Positions 1-8,128 are shown, numbered from the stretch's first letter. The stretch: DNA of 64,000 nucleotides from Anaerovorax odorimutans (GCF_024459955.1 NZ_JANFXK010000004.1:62001-126000), one strand, 5' to 3'. Notes: a model not told the origin generated them from the sequence alone. Made by a program: numbers and translations.

Positions 1-150
1 CCACTTCTTTTGGGTAGCGAACCTTGTCTTTTTCCGAAAATTCAGCAGCAGCTGCTTCCGTTCTTCTGGGGCCTGCCTGGCATAGTTGTGGATCCGTTTT
101 CTTAGTTTCTCGGCGTCCATGCCGCTTATCAGCTGATCTACCTGCTCCAT
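1..150 (-). CDS. hypothetical protein, N-terminal part only (cut by window edge)
   Basis: Fifty codons are visible from an ATG at 150; the rest lies left of the window. The peptide is highly charged and rich in Lys, Arg and Glu, and looks helical and cytoplasmic, without a signal peptide or recognisable domain. A strong AAAGGAGG lies at 175-182 on this strand, 24 nt upstream of the ATG, which is too far for normal initiation. An in-frame ATA at 168 sits at the ideal 6-nt spacing and would add six residues (IQFKPY), so a rare ATA start is possible. The gene follows the helicase on the same strand by about 100 nt and may be co-transcribed with it. I do not recognise the family. Confidence 0.5.
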   Translation of the reverse strand, partial: MEQVDQLISGMDAEKLRKRIHNYARQAPEERKQLLLNFRKKTRFATQKKW

Positions 151-253
151 GTAGGGTTTGAATTGTATGTTTGGCCTCCTTTAAACAAAATTCCATTCTG
201 CTGATTTATGCCGTCAATTCCTATTTGCTGCTCGACACATGCTGGAGTCTATG

Positions 254-3200
254 TTATTGCACTTCTGATTGCGTCATTTTCTTCAACAAATTACCGGCAG
301 ACTTCAAAGCTCCTTCTAAACAGCCGCTGTCCCCGAATACCAGGAATGAATCTTTCGCCCTTGAGACTGCAACATTCATCAAACTATTATTTCTATTGAT
401 AAAATAGCAGCCATCTTGATTCCCATATACGCTTGAAAAAATAATGACTCTTTTTTCCGCTCCCTGAAAGGTATGTACGGTTCCGACCTCTATGTCCTCA
501 TTCCATTTCAAAATTTCTCGTTTCATCAACCGTCTGATTAAATTACTCTGACTTTTGAAGGGGGTAATAATGCCCATGATCTGTTTCGGATTGAAGTTCT
601 CCTGGTTTTCTATGGACTGCTTTTTATACAAATCGCAGATTATTAAATAATTTGCTTTTATCCACTGAACGATTTGCTTAGCCTCTTCTAAATTTTGTCT
701 GCTGGTACCCATTCGCTGCGAATAGGCAGTTTTTATCTCTTTATGGCCCATTGCCGGTAAAATAGCCTTCAATACGTTTTCCCGGTCTTCTTGCGCAGTT
801 CCGCGGAGAGGCTCCAAACGGCCATTATAAACCAGCTCGTTACAATAGGAAATAATCTCGTCATAACATCTACGGTGTTCACTCAGAAATAATCCCTTCC
901 CATACTTCCCAAAAGCGCAGGACTGTGAGGCAAGCTTCATAAGGCTTGATTGCGAACAATTCAGACCATTATTTTCGATAAGAGGATATTGACATCTATC
1001 GCCAATCATCCCGGATTCTATTGCCATCGCAATATCTAAGGCTCTAATTGTCCCCCATACCGGCGGGATCTGCTGTTCATCGCCTACAACCACCGCCCTT
1101 TTCGCCAATGAAAAGGAAGCCGCTGCAATTTCCGGTGATATCTGTCCAGCCTCATCGACGATAAGTAGATCTATGTAATCGTACATGTAGAAATGTTTTT
1201 TATCGTTTCCATCATATGCTAAAAACTGTTTTGGCATCATAAAAAAGGTCATGACCATACACGGGGCCAGCATGGCCATCCTGCGATAACGGTTATTCAA
1301 AACATTTTCAAATGTCGTCTTTTTTTGTTTTTCTGATATCGGATTGTCTTCCATCAGCCATCTGCACTCGTAGTAATGGACTGCAAACCAGAACTCCACA
1401 TATCGAATCTGATCAAGCAGATCGTTGATCTTACAGGCATCGAATTTTGCCCAAAGGTCCTCCATGTTTTTAGGCAGCTCTATGTAACCGGATAACTGAT
1501 CAGTTTTTCTTTTCAAGCTATTAAGAGAGCTCTCAATTCGTTTTATTTTTTTCTCTTGTCTGGTTCTATTTCCTTTTATGGTATTCTTTTTATTTTGCAG
1601 GATTCTTAACTGCTCATCATTATCGTCAACTTTTTTTAGGTATGCGGCTTCAACCTCTTCTATTGTCATGTCCCTTTTTAAAAATTCTAGTTCGTCATCG
1701 TTCATAAATGCATATGACCAGGATAAAAGCTTTCTCTTAAAAGGCGGCAGGAATTTAAAAAGCCTTATGTACCACGGAAGCAGTTGGTACGACTCTCTCC
1801 ATTTTAGACGTCTATCCAAAAATTCCTTGGTTCTTATCTTTATATCGCTTATTTCTTGTTTGATCCTGTATTCTTCTTCCTTATATGAGGTGAGTTGAAC
1901 AACCAGTTTGTCAATATAGTCTTTGTAGCTTATCCCGTCTAAAATTGACGCTATTTTCTCAATAGCGGAAATGCAGTTTATCCGGGCCGTATCCAGCCAG
2001 TTTAATTGGGCGGATAAAGCATCCCTGCATTTAAGCAAATCCCGCTCAGGACTTCCAAAAAAAGCCGCATACTCGGAATAAAAAACATCCTTTGATTTGT
2101 CCCTATTTTCTTCCGTTTCAATATCTTCAGCAAAAGCCTCACCGAGTACATTGGTATATTGATACCGTTTTCTCTTTGCTTCCGCAGTTTTACTCTTTGC
2201 AGGAAAGTATACGGCAAAGCTGTTTATCCCTGAAATCCATCTTTTTTCCAGATTGTCCTCTCTGATTGAATTAATCTTTCCAAAAGAGTCTATTATATTT
2301 GTTACTGCTTGATTGTTTGTCGATGCGGCGACAATGATTGGCGCAGCTTCCTCTTTTAATGCGGAATTTACGTACATATTGGCTACAACGGACTGCAGCA
2401 GCGTCGTCTTCCCTGTTCCGGGAGGTCCATTGACAGCCAGGATTTCTCCCTCCCCGATTTCGTCAAAGTGATTTATTACTTCTCGTTGAGAGGGCGACAA
2501 AGGATACTCCCCACCCATTTGCCCCTTATGCTTTTTCATCTTTGCAGTATCAGAATTTTTATATAATTTTTTTGATTTTTCTGCTTCGCCGCTGGTTAGT
2601 TTGGAATACAGTTTATTTTCTTTGCTTTTCAGAAGGTGATTATACAACTGCAATATATGAAATGTGGTATTTATCGTGCGATCTTCAAAAAGATAATACT
2701 TACCGTCTGTCTTCACGATTTCCTCCCCGCACAGGAGAACTTGTTGGTCAAAACGGGCCTTTGTTACAAATTCATATAAATGCTTTGCATAATTCAAATA
2801 CGTTTTCCATGAGCAGATTTGATTTCTTTCATCCGTTGTTTCTTCAAAAAAGGCATCGTATACTGCCGCATCCCCTATTGCCAGCACCGGCTCTTCCATA
2901 GGTTTTAGATATTCCCTCGGTATCCACGGTATTTTCCCGTCCTCTGCCGGATAAAGTCTTCCTTGGCGGCTGACTTTTACCGGCAAAAACAGAATGGATG
3001 TCATTTCTTCAAGATCCGTCTCTGTCTTCTTAGAGGCGACAAATTTTGTAGAAACAGTTTTTAACGCAATGATCGCCTGTTTTGTCTTCCTGTTACTGTC
3101 GTCTTCTTGAACATCTACTTCCTCATCCTGGCCAGTTGTCCTTAAAAAGGCCATTGAGTCACTTCCGAGCTGCCCTAATTCCACTTCACCAGCAGTAAGT

Positions 3201-3286
3201 GTGTAGAACGTTTCTTTCTTATAATCAATCGGTCCATTGGTACTTGCAGCAATTGCATTTCTAAAATAATTGGTTACTTGTTTCAT
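254..3286 (-). CDS. large SF1 (Upf1/DNA2-like) AAA-domain helicase
   Basis: Probable ATP-dependent nucleic-acid helicase of about 1010 residues. Walker A (GPPGTGKTT) is near residue 286, a long charged, coiled-coil-like insertion covers roughly 400-620, Walker B with DEAGQ is near 708, then VVVGDEQQIPP. The C-terminal half carries HTFQGAEKR (about 937) and VAVSRAKD (about 975), the motif V/VI set of superfamily 1B helicases. The first 280 residues match no domain I know. I chose ATG 3286 because AAGGTGA lies 7 nt before it; a GTG at 3295 and an ATG at 3292 are alternatives. A seven-codon reading frame with its own ribosome site lies just upstream. The substrate (DNA or RNA) cannot be told; helicases of this shape occur in repair and in phage-defence loci. 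Confidence 0.85.
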   Translation of the reverse strand: MKQVTNYFRNAIAASTNGPIDYKKETFYTLTAGEVELGQLGSDSMAFLRTTGQDEEVDVQEDDSNRKTKQAIIALKTVSTKFVASKKTETDLEEMTSILFLPVKVSRQGRLYPAEDGKIPWIPREYLKPMEEPVLAIGDAAVYDAFFEETTDERNQICSWKTYLNYAKHLYEFVTKARFDQQVLLCGEEIVKTDGKYYLFEDRTINTTFHILQLYNHLLKSKENKLYSKLTSGEAEKSKKLYKNSDTAKMKKHKGQMGGEYPLSPSQREVINHFDEIGEGEILAVNGPPGTGKTTLLQSVVANMYVNSALKEEAAPIIVAASTNNQAVTNIIDSFGKINSIREDNLEKRWISGINSFAVYFPAKSKTAEAKRKRYQYTNVLGEAFAEDIETEENRDKSKDVFYSEYAAFFGSPERDLLKCRDALSAQLNWLDTARINCISAIEKIASILDGISYKDYIDKLVVQLTSYKEEEYRIKQEISDIKIRTKEFLDRRLKWRESYQLLPWYIRLFKFLPPFKRKLLSWSYAFMNDDELEFLKRDMTIEEVEAAYLKKVDDNDEQLRILQNKKNTIKGNRTRQEKKIKRIESSLNSLKRKTDQLSGYIELPKNMEDLWAKFDACKINDLLDQIRYVEFWFAVHYYECRWLMEDNPISEKQKKTTFENVLNNRYRRMAMLAPCMVMTFFMMPKQFLAYDGNDKKHFYMYDYIDLLIVDEAGQISPEIAAASFSLAKRAVVVGDEQQIPPVWGTIRALDIAMAIESGMIGDRCQYPLIENNGLNCSQSSLMKLASQSCAFGKYGKGLFLSEHRRCYDEIISYCNELVYNGRLEPLRGTAQEDRENVLKAILPAMGHKEIKTAYSQRMGTSRQNLEEAKQIVQWIKANYLIICDLYKKQSIENQENFNPKQIMGIITPFKSQSNLIRRLMKREILKWNEDIEVGTVHTFQGAEKRVIIFSSVYGNQDGCYFINRNNSLMNVAVSRAKDSFLVFGDSGCLEGALKSAGNLLKKMTQSEVQ

Positions 3287-3296
3287 AAACATCACC

Positions 3297-3320
3297 TTAG
3301 CGCTTGTATTTATTCCTCAT
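3297..3320 (-). other. possible leader peptide of the helicase gene
   Basis: A seven-codon reading frame (MRNKYKR, then TAA) begins 7 nt after a GAAGGAG ribosome site and ends directly before the AAGGTGA that serves the helicase start at 3286. Its basic codons (Arg, Lys, Lys, Arg) are packed into a very short frame. It may be a translated leader coupling ribosome arrival to the helicase start, or only an accident of an alternative ribosome site. Confidence 0.3.
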
Positions 3321-3878
3321 TTTACCACTCCTTCTATAAGTTCGCTATAATATTCCGCAAAAAATACGTTGACTCCCACGTAGTCGCACCCTGCAGAAAC
3401 TACGGCAAATCTTATTTTTTAAAGAGCTGGATTGCAAAGCTTAGGAACGTGAGCCTCTCACTAAAGGGCAGTTCCGGTAACTTTTCCCGATTTTTTCAAA
3501 AAGTTACGCATTTTTCAACGATCCTGCGGTCTTCAGAACGGACGAAAACACAAATTTTCATTTTTTGCAGTTTCGAGCACCCGCAAACCCACAACTTTGC
3601 GTAACTTTGCATAATTTTTTTAAAAAGTTACCGCAGCGCAGTGAAAATATCAATATTGTGCTGCTACTGGACACCCATTGATATTCGCAGGGACTTCTGC
3701 CTGCTACTACTGGACTTTCTACCGGACCGCTCGGCTCCCTGAGCGAGCGAATCACCGAAAGTTACTACTCTCCGGCCGACCGCAGCGCAGTGCAAACTAA
3801 AAACGGCGCTGCCCCAAAGTCACATATCCATGAAACTTCTTGGCAGCGCCGCAATTCAGTTAAGGCTTAATTTCATTT
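3321..3878. other. 558-bp gene-free stretch between helicase and ureohydrolase
   Basis: No convincing gene is present. The stretch holds one copy of a 128-bp dispersed repeat (3508-3635), short ATATCAA/TTGATAT motifs after it (about 3648 and 3679), and a C-rich tail. Open frames here are short, lack ribosome sites and cross the repeat. The end nearest the helicase carries a TATAAT-like box on the minus strand (around 3344) that could serve the helicase. Confidence 0.6.
3508..3635. repeat. dispersed 128-bp intergenic repeat, copy A
   Basis: The block is strongly similar to 43091-43218 in the same orientation and has the same total length. Both copies begin GCATTT(T/C)TCAAC(G/A)ATCCTGCGG, share CACAAATTTTCATTT, then TTTCGAG and CCCGCAAACCC, then CTTTGCGTAAC, and end with AAAAAGTTACCGCA. 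Substitutions are scattered and not codon-spaced, so a non-coding element is more likely than a gene fragment. Both copies lie in long intergenic gaps and are followed by ATATCAA-type motifs. Confidence 0.8.
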
Positions 3879-4946
3879 TTATTTCCAATGAGTCTGATGT
3901 TTCTCCCCATTTCTGCGAGCCTTGCTTTCTGCCAGCAGGCACATCATTTCAAAGGCCAGCCCCGCAGCCAGGCAAGCGGACTTTCCGGTCACGTCGTAAT
4001 CCGGGCTCAGCTCCATCAGGTCCGCGCCGACAACGTTCATGCCGTACATGCCCCGGATGATATCTCTGACTTCTCTTCCGAAGAGTCCAAACGGCTCAGG
4101 CAGCGTGGTTCCGGGCATTTCGCCGCAATCGATGCAGTCCGTGTCAATAGTCAGGTAGCAAGGATAATCCCCGATCACCCTCTTGATTTCGCTTACAACA
4201 TAAGGGATTCCCTTCTCCTGCGCTTCATCGACCATAATTCTTCTCATTCCGCTGTTGGTCGAAAAATCGCAGCGAATGATGCCTCTGCCCCGCTGGCCGA
4301 TCTGCACCATCTTCTCCGGCGCAATGTAGCCGCCGCAGGCAGCATTCTGGAATAGCGACGCATCGCTCACCACCGCACCCTGGAAGTCAACGCTGGTATC
4401 GCCGTGAGCGTCGATGTGCACTACTGCCAGAGGCTCATCCTTGCCCAGTCCCTTCAGCATCGCATAGGTACAGGTATGCTCACCGCCGATGGTCAGAGGC
4501 GCAATGCCCTTATCCTTGAAGGTTGCGTACAGCTCAGCGATTTCATCTAAATCCGCCCGCAGATTATATGGATCGTTGACAAATTCCACATCGCCGTAAT
4601 CTATGATATTGCACATGTCATACGGACACAGGCTGTTATAATAATTTACCATGTTCCTGTCCAGGCCCCAGAATCTTACGGCCTTCGGCGCATTTCTTGT
4701 GCCCGGTCTCGGGTTGGGCACGCCCAGATCCAGCGGCAGCCCCACCATGGCGATATCAACGCCGTCAAGATCCCGGCTGTAGGGCGCTCTGAACAGTCCC
4801 AGCTGGGGAACGTTATTGCTTACCAGCTCCACGCCTTCCTCCTCCGCTCTCTTATAGAAAGCTCTGACATCCGGATGATCCACATCCCACAGACCTTTTC
4901 CCTCAACCAGCTTTTTGTAAGTTTCAATTCTTTCCTGTTTATTCAT
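3879..4946 (-). CDS. ureohydrolase (arginase/agmatinase family), guanidino-compound hydrolase
   Basis: Cytoplasmic binuclear metal hydrolase of 355 residues that should cleave a guanidino group to urea plus an amine. All six expected metal ligands are visible: His157 in GGEHT, Asp179-His181-Asp183 in DAHGD, and Asp268/Asp270 in TIDTDCID. Departures from ordinary agmatinase are GGEHT for the usual GGDHS and CIDCGEMPGT for the usual xLDPAxAPGT, plus an N-terminal extension of about 60 residues. Such features suggest a guanidinobutyrase, guanidinopropionase or guanidine-hydrolase-like subgroup rather than arginase, but the substrate cannot be read from sequence. It lies 33 nt downstream of the BCCT transporter on the same strand, so the two form an operon under the sigma-54 promoter at 6548-6563. 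Confidence 0.85.
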   Translation of the reverse strand: MNKQERIETYKKLVEGKGLWDVDHPDVRAFYKRAEEEGVELVSNNVPQLGLFRAPYSRDLDGVDIAMVGLPLDLGVPNPRPGTRNAPKAVRFWGLDRNMVNYYNSLCPYDMCNIIDYGDVEFVNDPYNLRADLDEIAELYATFKDKGIAPLTIGGEHTCTYAMLKGLGKDEPLAVVHIDAHGDTSVDFQGAVVSDASLFQNAACGGYIAPEKMVQIGQRGRGIIRCDFSTNSGMRRIMVDEAQEKGIPYVVSEIKRVIGDYPCYLTIDTDCIDCGEMPGTTLPEPFGLFGREVRDIIRGMYGMNVVGADLMELSPDYDVTGKSACLAAGLAFEMMCLLAESKARRNGEKHQTHWK

Positions 4947-4979
4947 CGTTTCTCCTCCTCAATATAGTATCTTTAAACT

Positions 4980-6497
4980 TTAATTACCATCTTCTTTGAA
5001 CCATCTGAACAGTCCGACCAGCATCCCTATAATAATGAACAGGAACGGCACCGACAGTACAATGCAGACCGTCTTAATGGCTGTGAAAGGCGCTCCCGCA
5101 AACATGATGGACAGTGGAACCAGGGTCAGGATCAGGCACCACAGCACTCGGAACAACGGATTTGGATTGTTGTCCGCATCCAGCTTTTTCGTTGCGGATG
5201 CCGCCAGTGTAAAGGATGCCGAATCCAGCGATGTAGTCAAAAGTCCGATCGTTACCAAAGTAAAAGCGATTGGCAGGATCACGTTTCCACCCGGAAGCGT
5301 TCCCAAAAGGTCGAATAATCCCGCGTTTACATCAGCTGCTTTGCTCAGTTCATACGCACCCGTCAATTCTGCGTTCAGGCCGAAGCCGCCATTGATGGAA
5401 AACATGATCCAGATGCCGCCGGTAATTCCGATCAGGCAGGTGAGGATCATCTGTCTCAGGGTCCTGCCCTTTGAAATCTTTGTAATGAAGATTCCCATCA
5501 TGGCCGCATAGTTGAGCGCCAGTGTGAACAGGAAAATGGTGTTCAGTTCTGGGAATCCCGACTGGGCCACCGGATCGGTGTAAGTGCTCATCTGAACGTA
5601 GTTCTGGAACATCTTGCCCAGACTGTAGGTAAATTCTTTCCAGATAAACTGCGTCGGGCCAACGATGAAGATAAAGGCGATGAAGATAATTGAGAGATAC
5701 ATGGTAAGATCGCTCAAGCGTTTCATGCCTTTCTGGATACCTACAAGGGATGTCACGGTAAAGATTACCGCAATAATCAGCAGTACGATAACGTTAGTCG
5801 TGAAGTTTGCTTCCAGTCCGAAAATCTTACCCAGACCCGCCGTTACCAAAGGAACGCCGACTCCCAGCGATACACCCAGGCCGCCGACAATGCTCAGTAT
5901 GGTAAGTCCGTCAATAATCCTTGCCAGCGGCCGCTTGTATTTGAATCCCCCTAACATTTCTTCACATACGGCCCCTACTCTTAATACCGGAACCTTGCGC
6001 ACATAGAAGGCGTACGCCATTGATACGGCTGTCATGATAAAGATTACCTGGCAGCTGAACCCCCAGTGGAAGAAGGTGTAAGTCATTGACATTTCGGCAG
6101 CCTCCACCGAATAGGGTTCAATGGAAAATGCCGGAGCAGCGTAATAGTAGGACCATTCAACAAAGGAATAAAAAATTGCGGTCGCGGCCAGCGATGCGCA
6201 CAGCATCATGCCGATATAGCTGAATGTCGAATACTCCGGGTCCCCCTCCCCCAGTTTCACCTTTCCGTGCTTGCTGAACGCAAGGTACAGGCAGAAGAAC
6301 AAGCCGATAAAGACAAACCATAAAATTGGCGGCCCCATTACCGCGGTAACCTTGGCGAAAACCGCGTTGACTACATTTAAGGTCGCATCCGGCTTGATAC
6401 ATATAAAAGCCACGAAGATCGCAACCAGTACAATGCAGATCAGCGATATGGGTTTGTCCGATACTGCCTTTGATTTGGTGTTCAAATTGTTTTCCAT
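4980..6497 (-). CDS. BCCT-family transporter with atypical substrate site
   Basis: Integral membrane secondary carrier of 505 residues with about twelve hydrophobic segments and the LeuT-type BCCT layout, including the ITKISKGRTLRQ loop after TM8. Known BCCT carriers (BetP, CaiT) bind trimethylammonium substrates with a cage of Trp and Tyr in TM4 and TM8. Here TM4 keeps Trp145 (HWGFSC) but has Gln150 and Phe153 where the second Trp and the Tyr are expected, and the TM8 block normally reading FYWAWWISW is FLFTLALNY (322-330). So most of the cage is gone. Together with the downstream ureohydrolase this suggests a non-quaternary substrate, perhaps a guanidinium compound, or exchange of substrate and product. 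A good AGGAG site precedes the ATG. Confidence 0.88.
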   Translation of the reverse strand: MENNLNTKSKAVSDKPISLICIVLVAIFVAFICIKPDATLNVVNAVFAKVTAVMGPPILWFVFIGLFFCLYLAFSKHGKVKLGEGDPEYSTFSYIGMMLCASLAATAIFYSFVEWSYYYAAPAFSIEPYSVEAAEMSMTYTFFHWGFSCQVIFIMTAVSMAYAFYVRKVPVLRVGAVCEEMLGGFKYKRPLARIIDGLTILSIVGGLGVSLGVGVPLVTAGLGKIFGLEANFTTNVIVLLIIAVIFTVTSLVGIQKGMKRLSDLTMYLSIIFIAFIFIVGPTQFIWKEFTYSLGKMFQNYVQMSTYTDPVAQSGFPELNTIFLFTLALNYAAMMGIFITKISKGRTLRQMILTCLIGITGGIWIMFSINGGFGLNAELTGAYELSKAADVNAGLFDLLGTLPGGNVILPIAFTLVTIGLLTTSLDSASFTLAASATKKLDADNNPNPLFRVLWCLILTLVPLSIMFAGAPFTAIKTVCIVLSVPFLFIIIGMLVGLFRWFKEDGN

Positions 6498-6547
6498 AAA
6501 TCCTTTCTCCTTTCCGTTTAATTTGTGTTTATCGTGCCCATATAAAG

Positions 6548-6563
6548 AGCAACAACCGTGCCA
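6548..6563 (-). promoter_or_regulatory. sigma-54 (-24/-12) promoter of the BCCT-ureohydrolase operon
   Basis: On the minus strand the sequence is TGGCACGGTTGTTGCT: a full match to TGGCAC-N5-TTGC with GG at -24 and GC at -12. It points at the BCCT gene about 50 nt away. The gene for a sigma-54 activator follows immediately upstream at 6710-8128, which makes the assignment strong. Confidence 0.9.
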
Positions 6564-6574
6564 ACCAATAAAAA

Positions 6575-6590
6575 CGTTGAAATTTCAAGG
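6575..6590. promoter_or_regulatory. palindromic activator-type site beside the sigma-54 promoter
   Basis: CGTTGAAATTTCAAGG is a near-perfect palindrome centred on TTGAAATTTCAA. The 15-mer AAAACGTTGAAATTT recurs, inverted, at 19103-19117 next to the second sigma-54 promoter of the window. This copy starts only about 12 nt upstream of the -24 element, closer than usual for a bacterial enhancer, so it could also be a site for another factor. Confidence 0.6.
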
Positions 6591-6618
6591 TTTAATTTAA
6601 AATCAATTTGCCGAAAAT

Positions 6619-6652
6619 GAAAAGAGAAGGTCAAATCTGAACTTCTCTTTTC
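6619..6652 (-). terminator. intrinsic terminator of the first sigma-54 activator gene
   Basis: GAAAAGAGAAG pairs with CTTCTCTTTTC across a 12-nt loop, followed by a T-rich stretch on the minus strand. It lies between the end of the activator gene (6710) and the sigma-54 promoter, insulating the two transcripts. Confidence 0.65.
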
Positions 6653-6709
6653 CGATGTTTTTATGGTCTTTTGCCAAATTGTTGGAATCTGCGCTTGTTT
6701 TATCAGGCG

Positions 6710-8128
6710 TCAACTCTGACCCCCAAAGTCATTTTTGACCCTGGATGTGAATCGCAGGTTGTGCTTACGCAATTTTCTTTTTAACGTGCTCTCTGAAAGG
6801 CCCAGGCTTTCCGACATTTCTTTGATGGTCCTGCATCCGGACATTCTTGTTTTTAAATACTCGTTTTCAAAGGCGTCCATCGCGCAAAGGTAACTGTCGC
6901 TCTGTTCAAAAATGGTTTTGATGCCGCTCTCACCATAGTTGGGGATGGCCTGCACAACATCCGCCAGATCGATTTCCGACTTGGGCGTAACCACAACCAG
7001 CCGCTCCATGATGTTGGACAGCTCTCTGACGTTTCCCGGCCAGGAATAACGGTACAATCCATTCACCGCCTCCTGAGAGATGGTTTTTCGATAGCCGTGC
7101 TTGTCGTTATACCGCTTTAAAAACAGCTGTATGAAATCAAAGATATCTTCCTTCCGCTCTCTCAGCGGCGGCAGCTTTACCGGAACAACGTTGAGTCTGT
7201 AGTAAAGATCCTCCCGGAAAAGCTTTTTTTCCACCATATCTTCCAGCTCTTTATTGGTGGCCGCGATAATTCGTATGTTTACCTTCTTTTCTTCCACGCC
7301 GCCGACGGGCAGAAAGGTATTGTCCTGCACCAGCCGCAGCAGCTTTGTCTGCAAGTTGAGCGGCATTTCTCCGATTTCATCCAAAAACAGCGTACCCTGA
7401 TCGGCAGCTTCCGCAAGGCCCACCTTCCCCTTCTGGCTGGCTCCTGTGAAGGCGCCCTTTTCGTATCCAAACAGCTCCGATTCCAAAAGGGATTCCGACA
7501 GCGCCCCACAGTCGATTTTGATAAAGGGCTTGTCCTTTCTTAAGCTGTGCTCATGAATCCAGTTGGCAAACACATCCTTGCCCACGCCGGATTCTCCAAT
7601 AATCAGCACCGACACCTCCGACGGTGCGATTCGCTGCAAAAGATCGATATTTTCCTGCATCTTATGGCTGTTGCTGATCAGAACATTTTCCTCACCGTTC
7701 CTTTTCTTCATCCGCTCCAGCTCTTTTTTATATTTTTCCAGCTGCTTCATAACCGCCATTTTGTCCCGTTTGACCTGAACCAGCTCCGTTACGTCCCGTT
7801 CATTAATATAGACCCACTTAATTTTGCGCCCCTTAAAAACCGGCACCCCGGTGATTACCAGCTGCCTGCCCCCTTTGAACTGCATGATGGTTTCCTTTTG
7901 GTTGGATCGGAAAACCTTTACTGTTACGGAAGCTTCATAGATCCCCTCTTCCAGCAGATCAGCGGCCCGTCGTCCCAGAATGTATTCCTTGTCCACCTCC
8001 TCAAGCCGCTCCGCCGCACGGTTCATATATACAATTCTTCCAAGTTCATCAGCGATGATAATACCATCATAGGACGCCTCGAAAAAGTCTTTCCAGTCGT
8101 CATGAAACATTTCCGGAACTCCTGCCAT
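6710..8128 (-). CDS. PAS-domain sigma-54-dependent transcriptional activator
   Basis: Enhancer-binding protein of 472 residues: a PAS sensor (about 10-120), a short coiled linker, an AAA+ domain with Walker A GESGVGKD, the sigma-54-contacting GAFTGA loop, Walker B GTLFLDEIGEMP, and a C-terminal Fis-type helix-turn-helix (LGLSESTLKRKL). I chose ATG 8128 because GGAGGGGG stands directly before it; longer readings lack a ribosome site. With no receiver domain, activity is probably set by a small molecule bound to the PAS domain. Its neighbour operon (BCCT carrier and ureohydrolase) has a matching -24/-12 promoter, so it is almost certainly the specific activator. It is closely similar in design to the activator at 19195-20589. 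Confidence 0.93.
   Translation of the reverse strand: MAGVPEMFHDDWKDFFEASYDGIIIADELGRIVYMNRAAERLEEVDKEYILGRRAADLLEEGIYEASVTVKVFRSNQKETIMQFKGGRQLVITGVPVFKGRKIKWVYINERDVTELVQVKRDKMAVMKQLEKYKKELERMKKRNGEENVLISNSHKMQENIDLLQRIAPSEVSVLIIGESGVGKDVFANWIHEHSLRKDKPFIKIDCGALSESLLESELFGYEKGAFTGASQKGKVGLAEAADQGTLFLDEIGEMPLNLQTKLLRLVQDNTFLPVGGVEEKKVNIRIIAATNKELEDMVEKKLFREDLYYRLNVVPVKLPPLRERKEDIFDFIQLFLKRYNDKHGYRKTISQEAVNGLYRYSWPGNVRELSNIMERLVVVTPKSEIDLADVVQAIPNYGESGIKTIFEQSDSYLCAMDAFENEYLKTRMSGCRTIKEMSESLGLSESTLKRKLRKHNLRFTSRVKNDFGGQS

Noticed and set aside
4947-6600. Guanidine riboswitch in front of the ureohydrolase or BCCT gene
   Set aside because: I looked for the guanidine-I core, paired ACGG loops (guanidine-II) and a guanidine-III pseudoknot and saw none. 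The leader is short, and control is explained by the sigma-54 promoter.
3879-8128. Carnitine or gamma-butyrobetaine utilisation cluster, because of the BCCT gene
   Set aside because: No CoA transferase, CoA ligase, dehydrogenase or electron-transfer flavoprotein genes are present, and the aromatic box for trimethylammonium is mostly lost.
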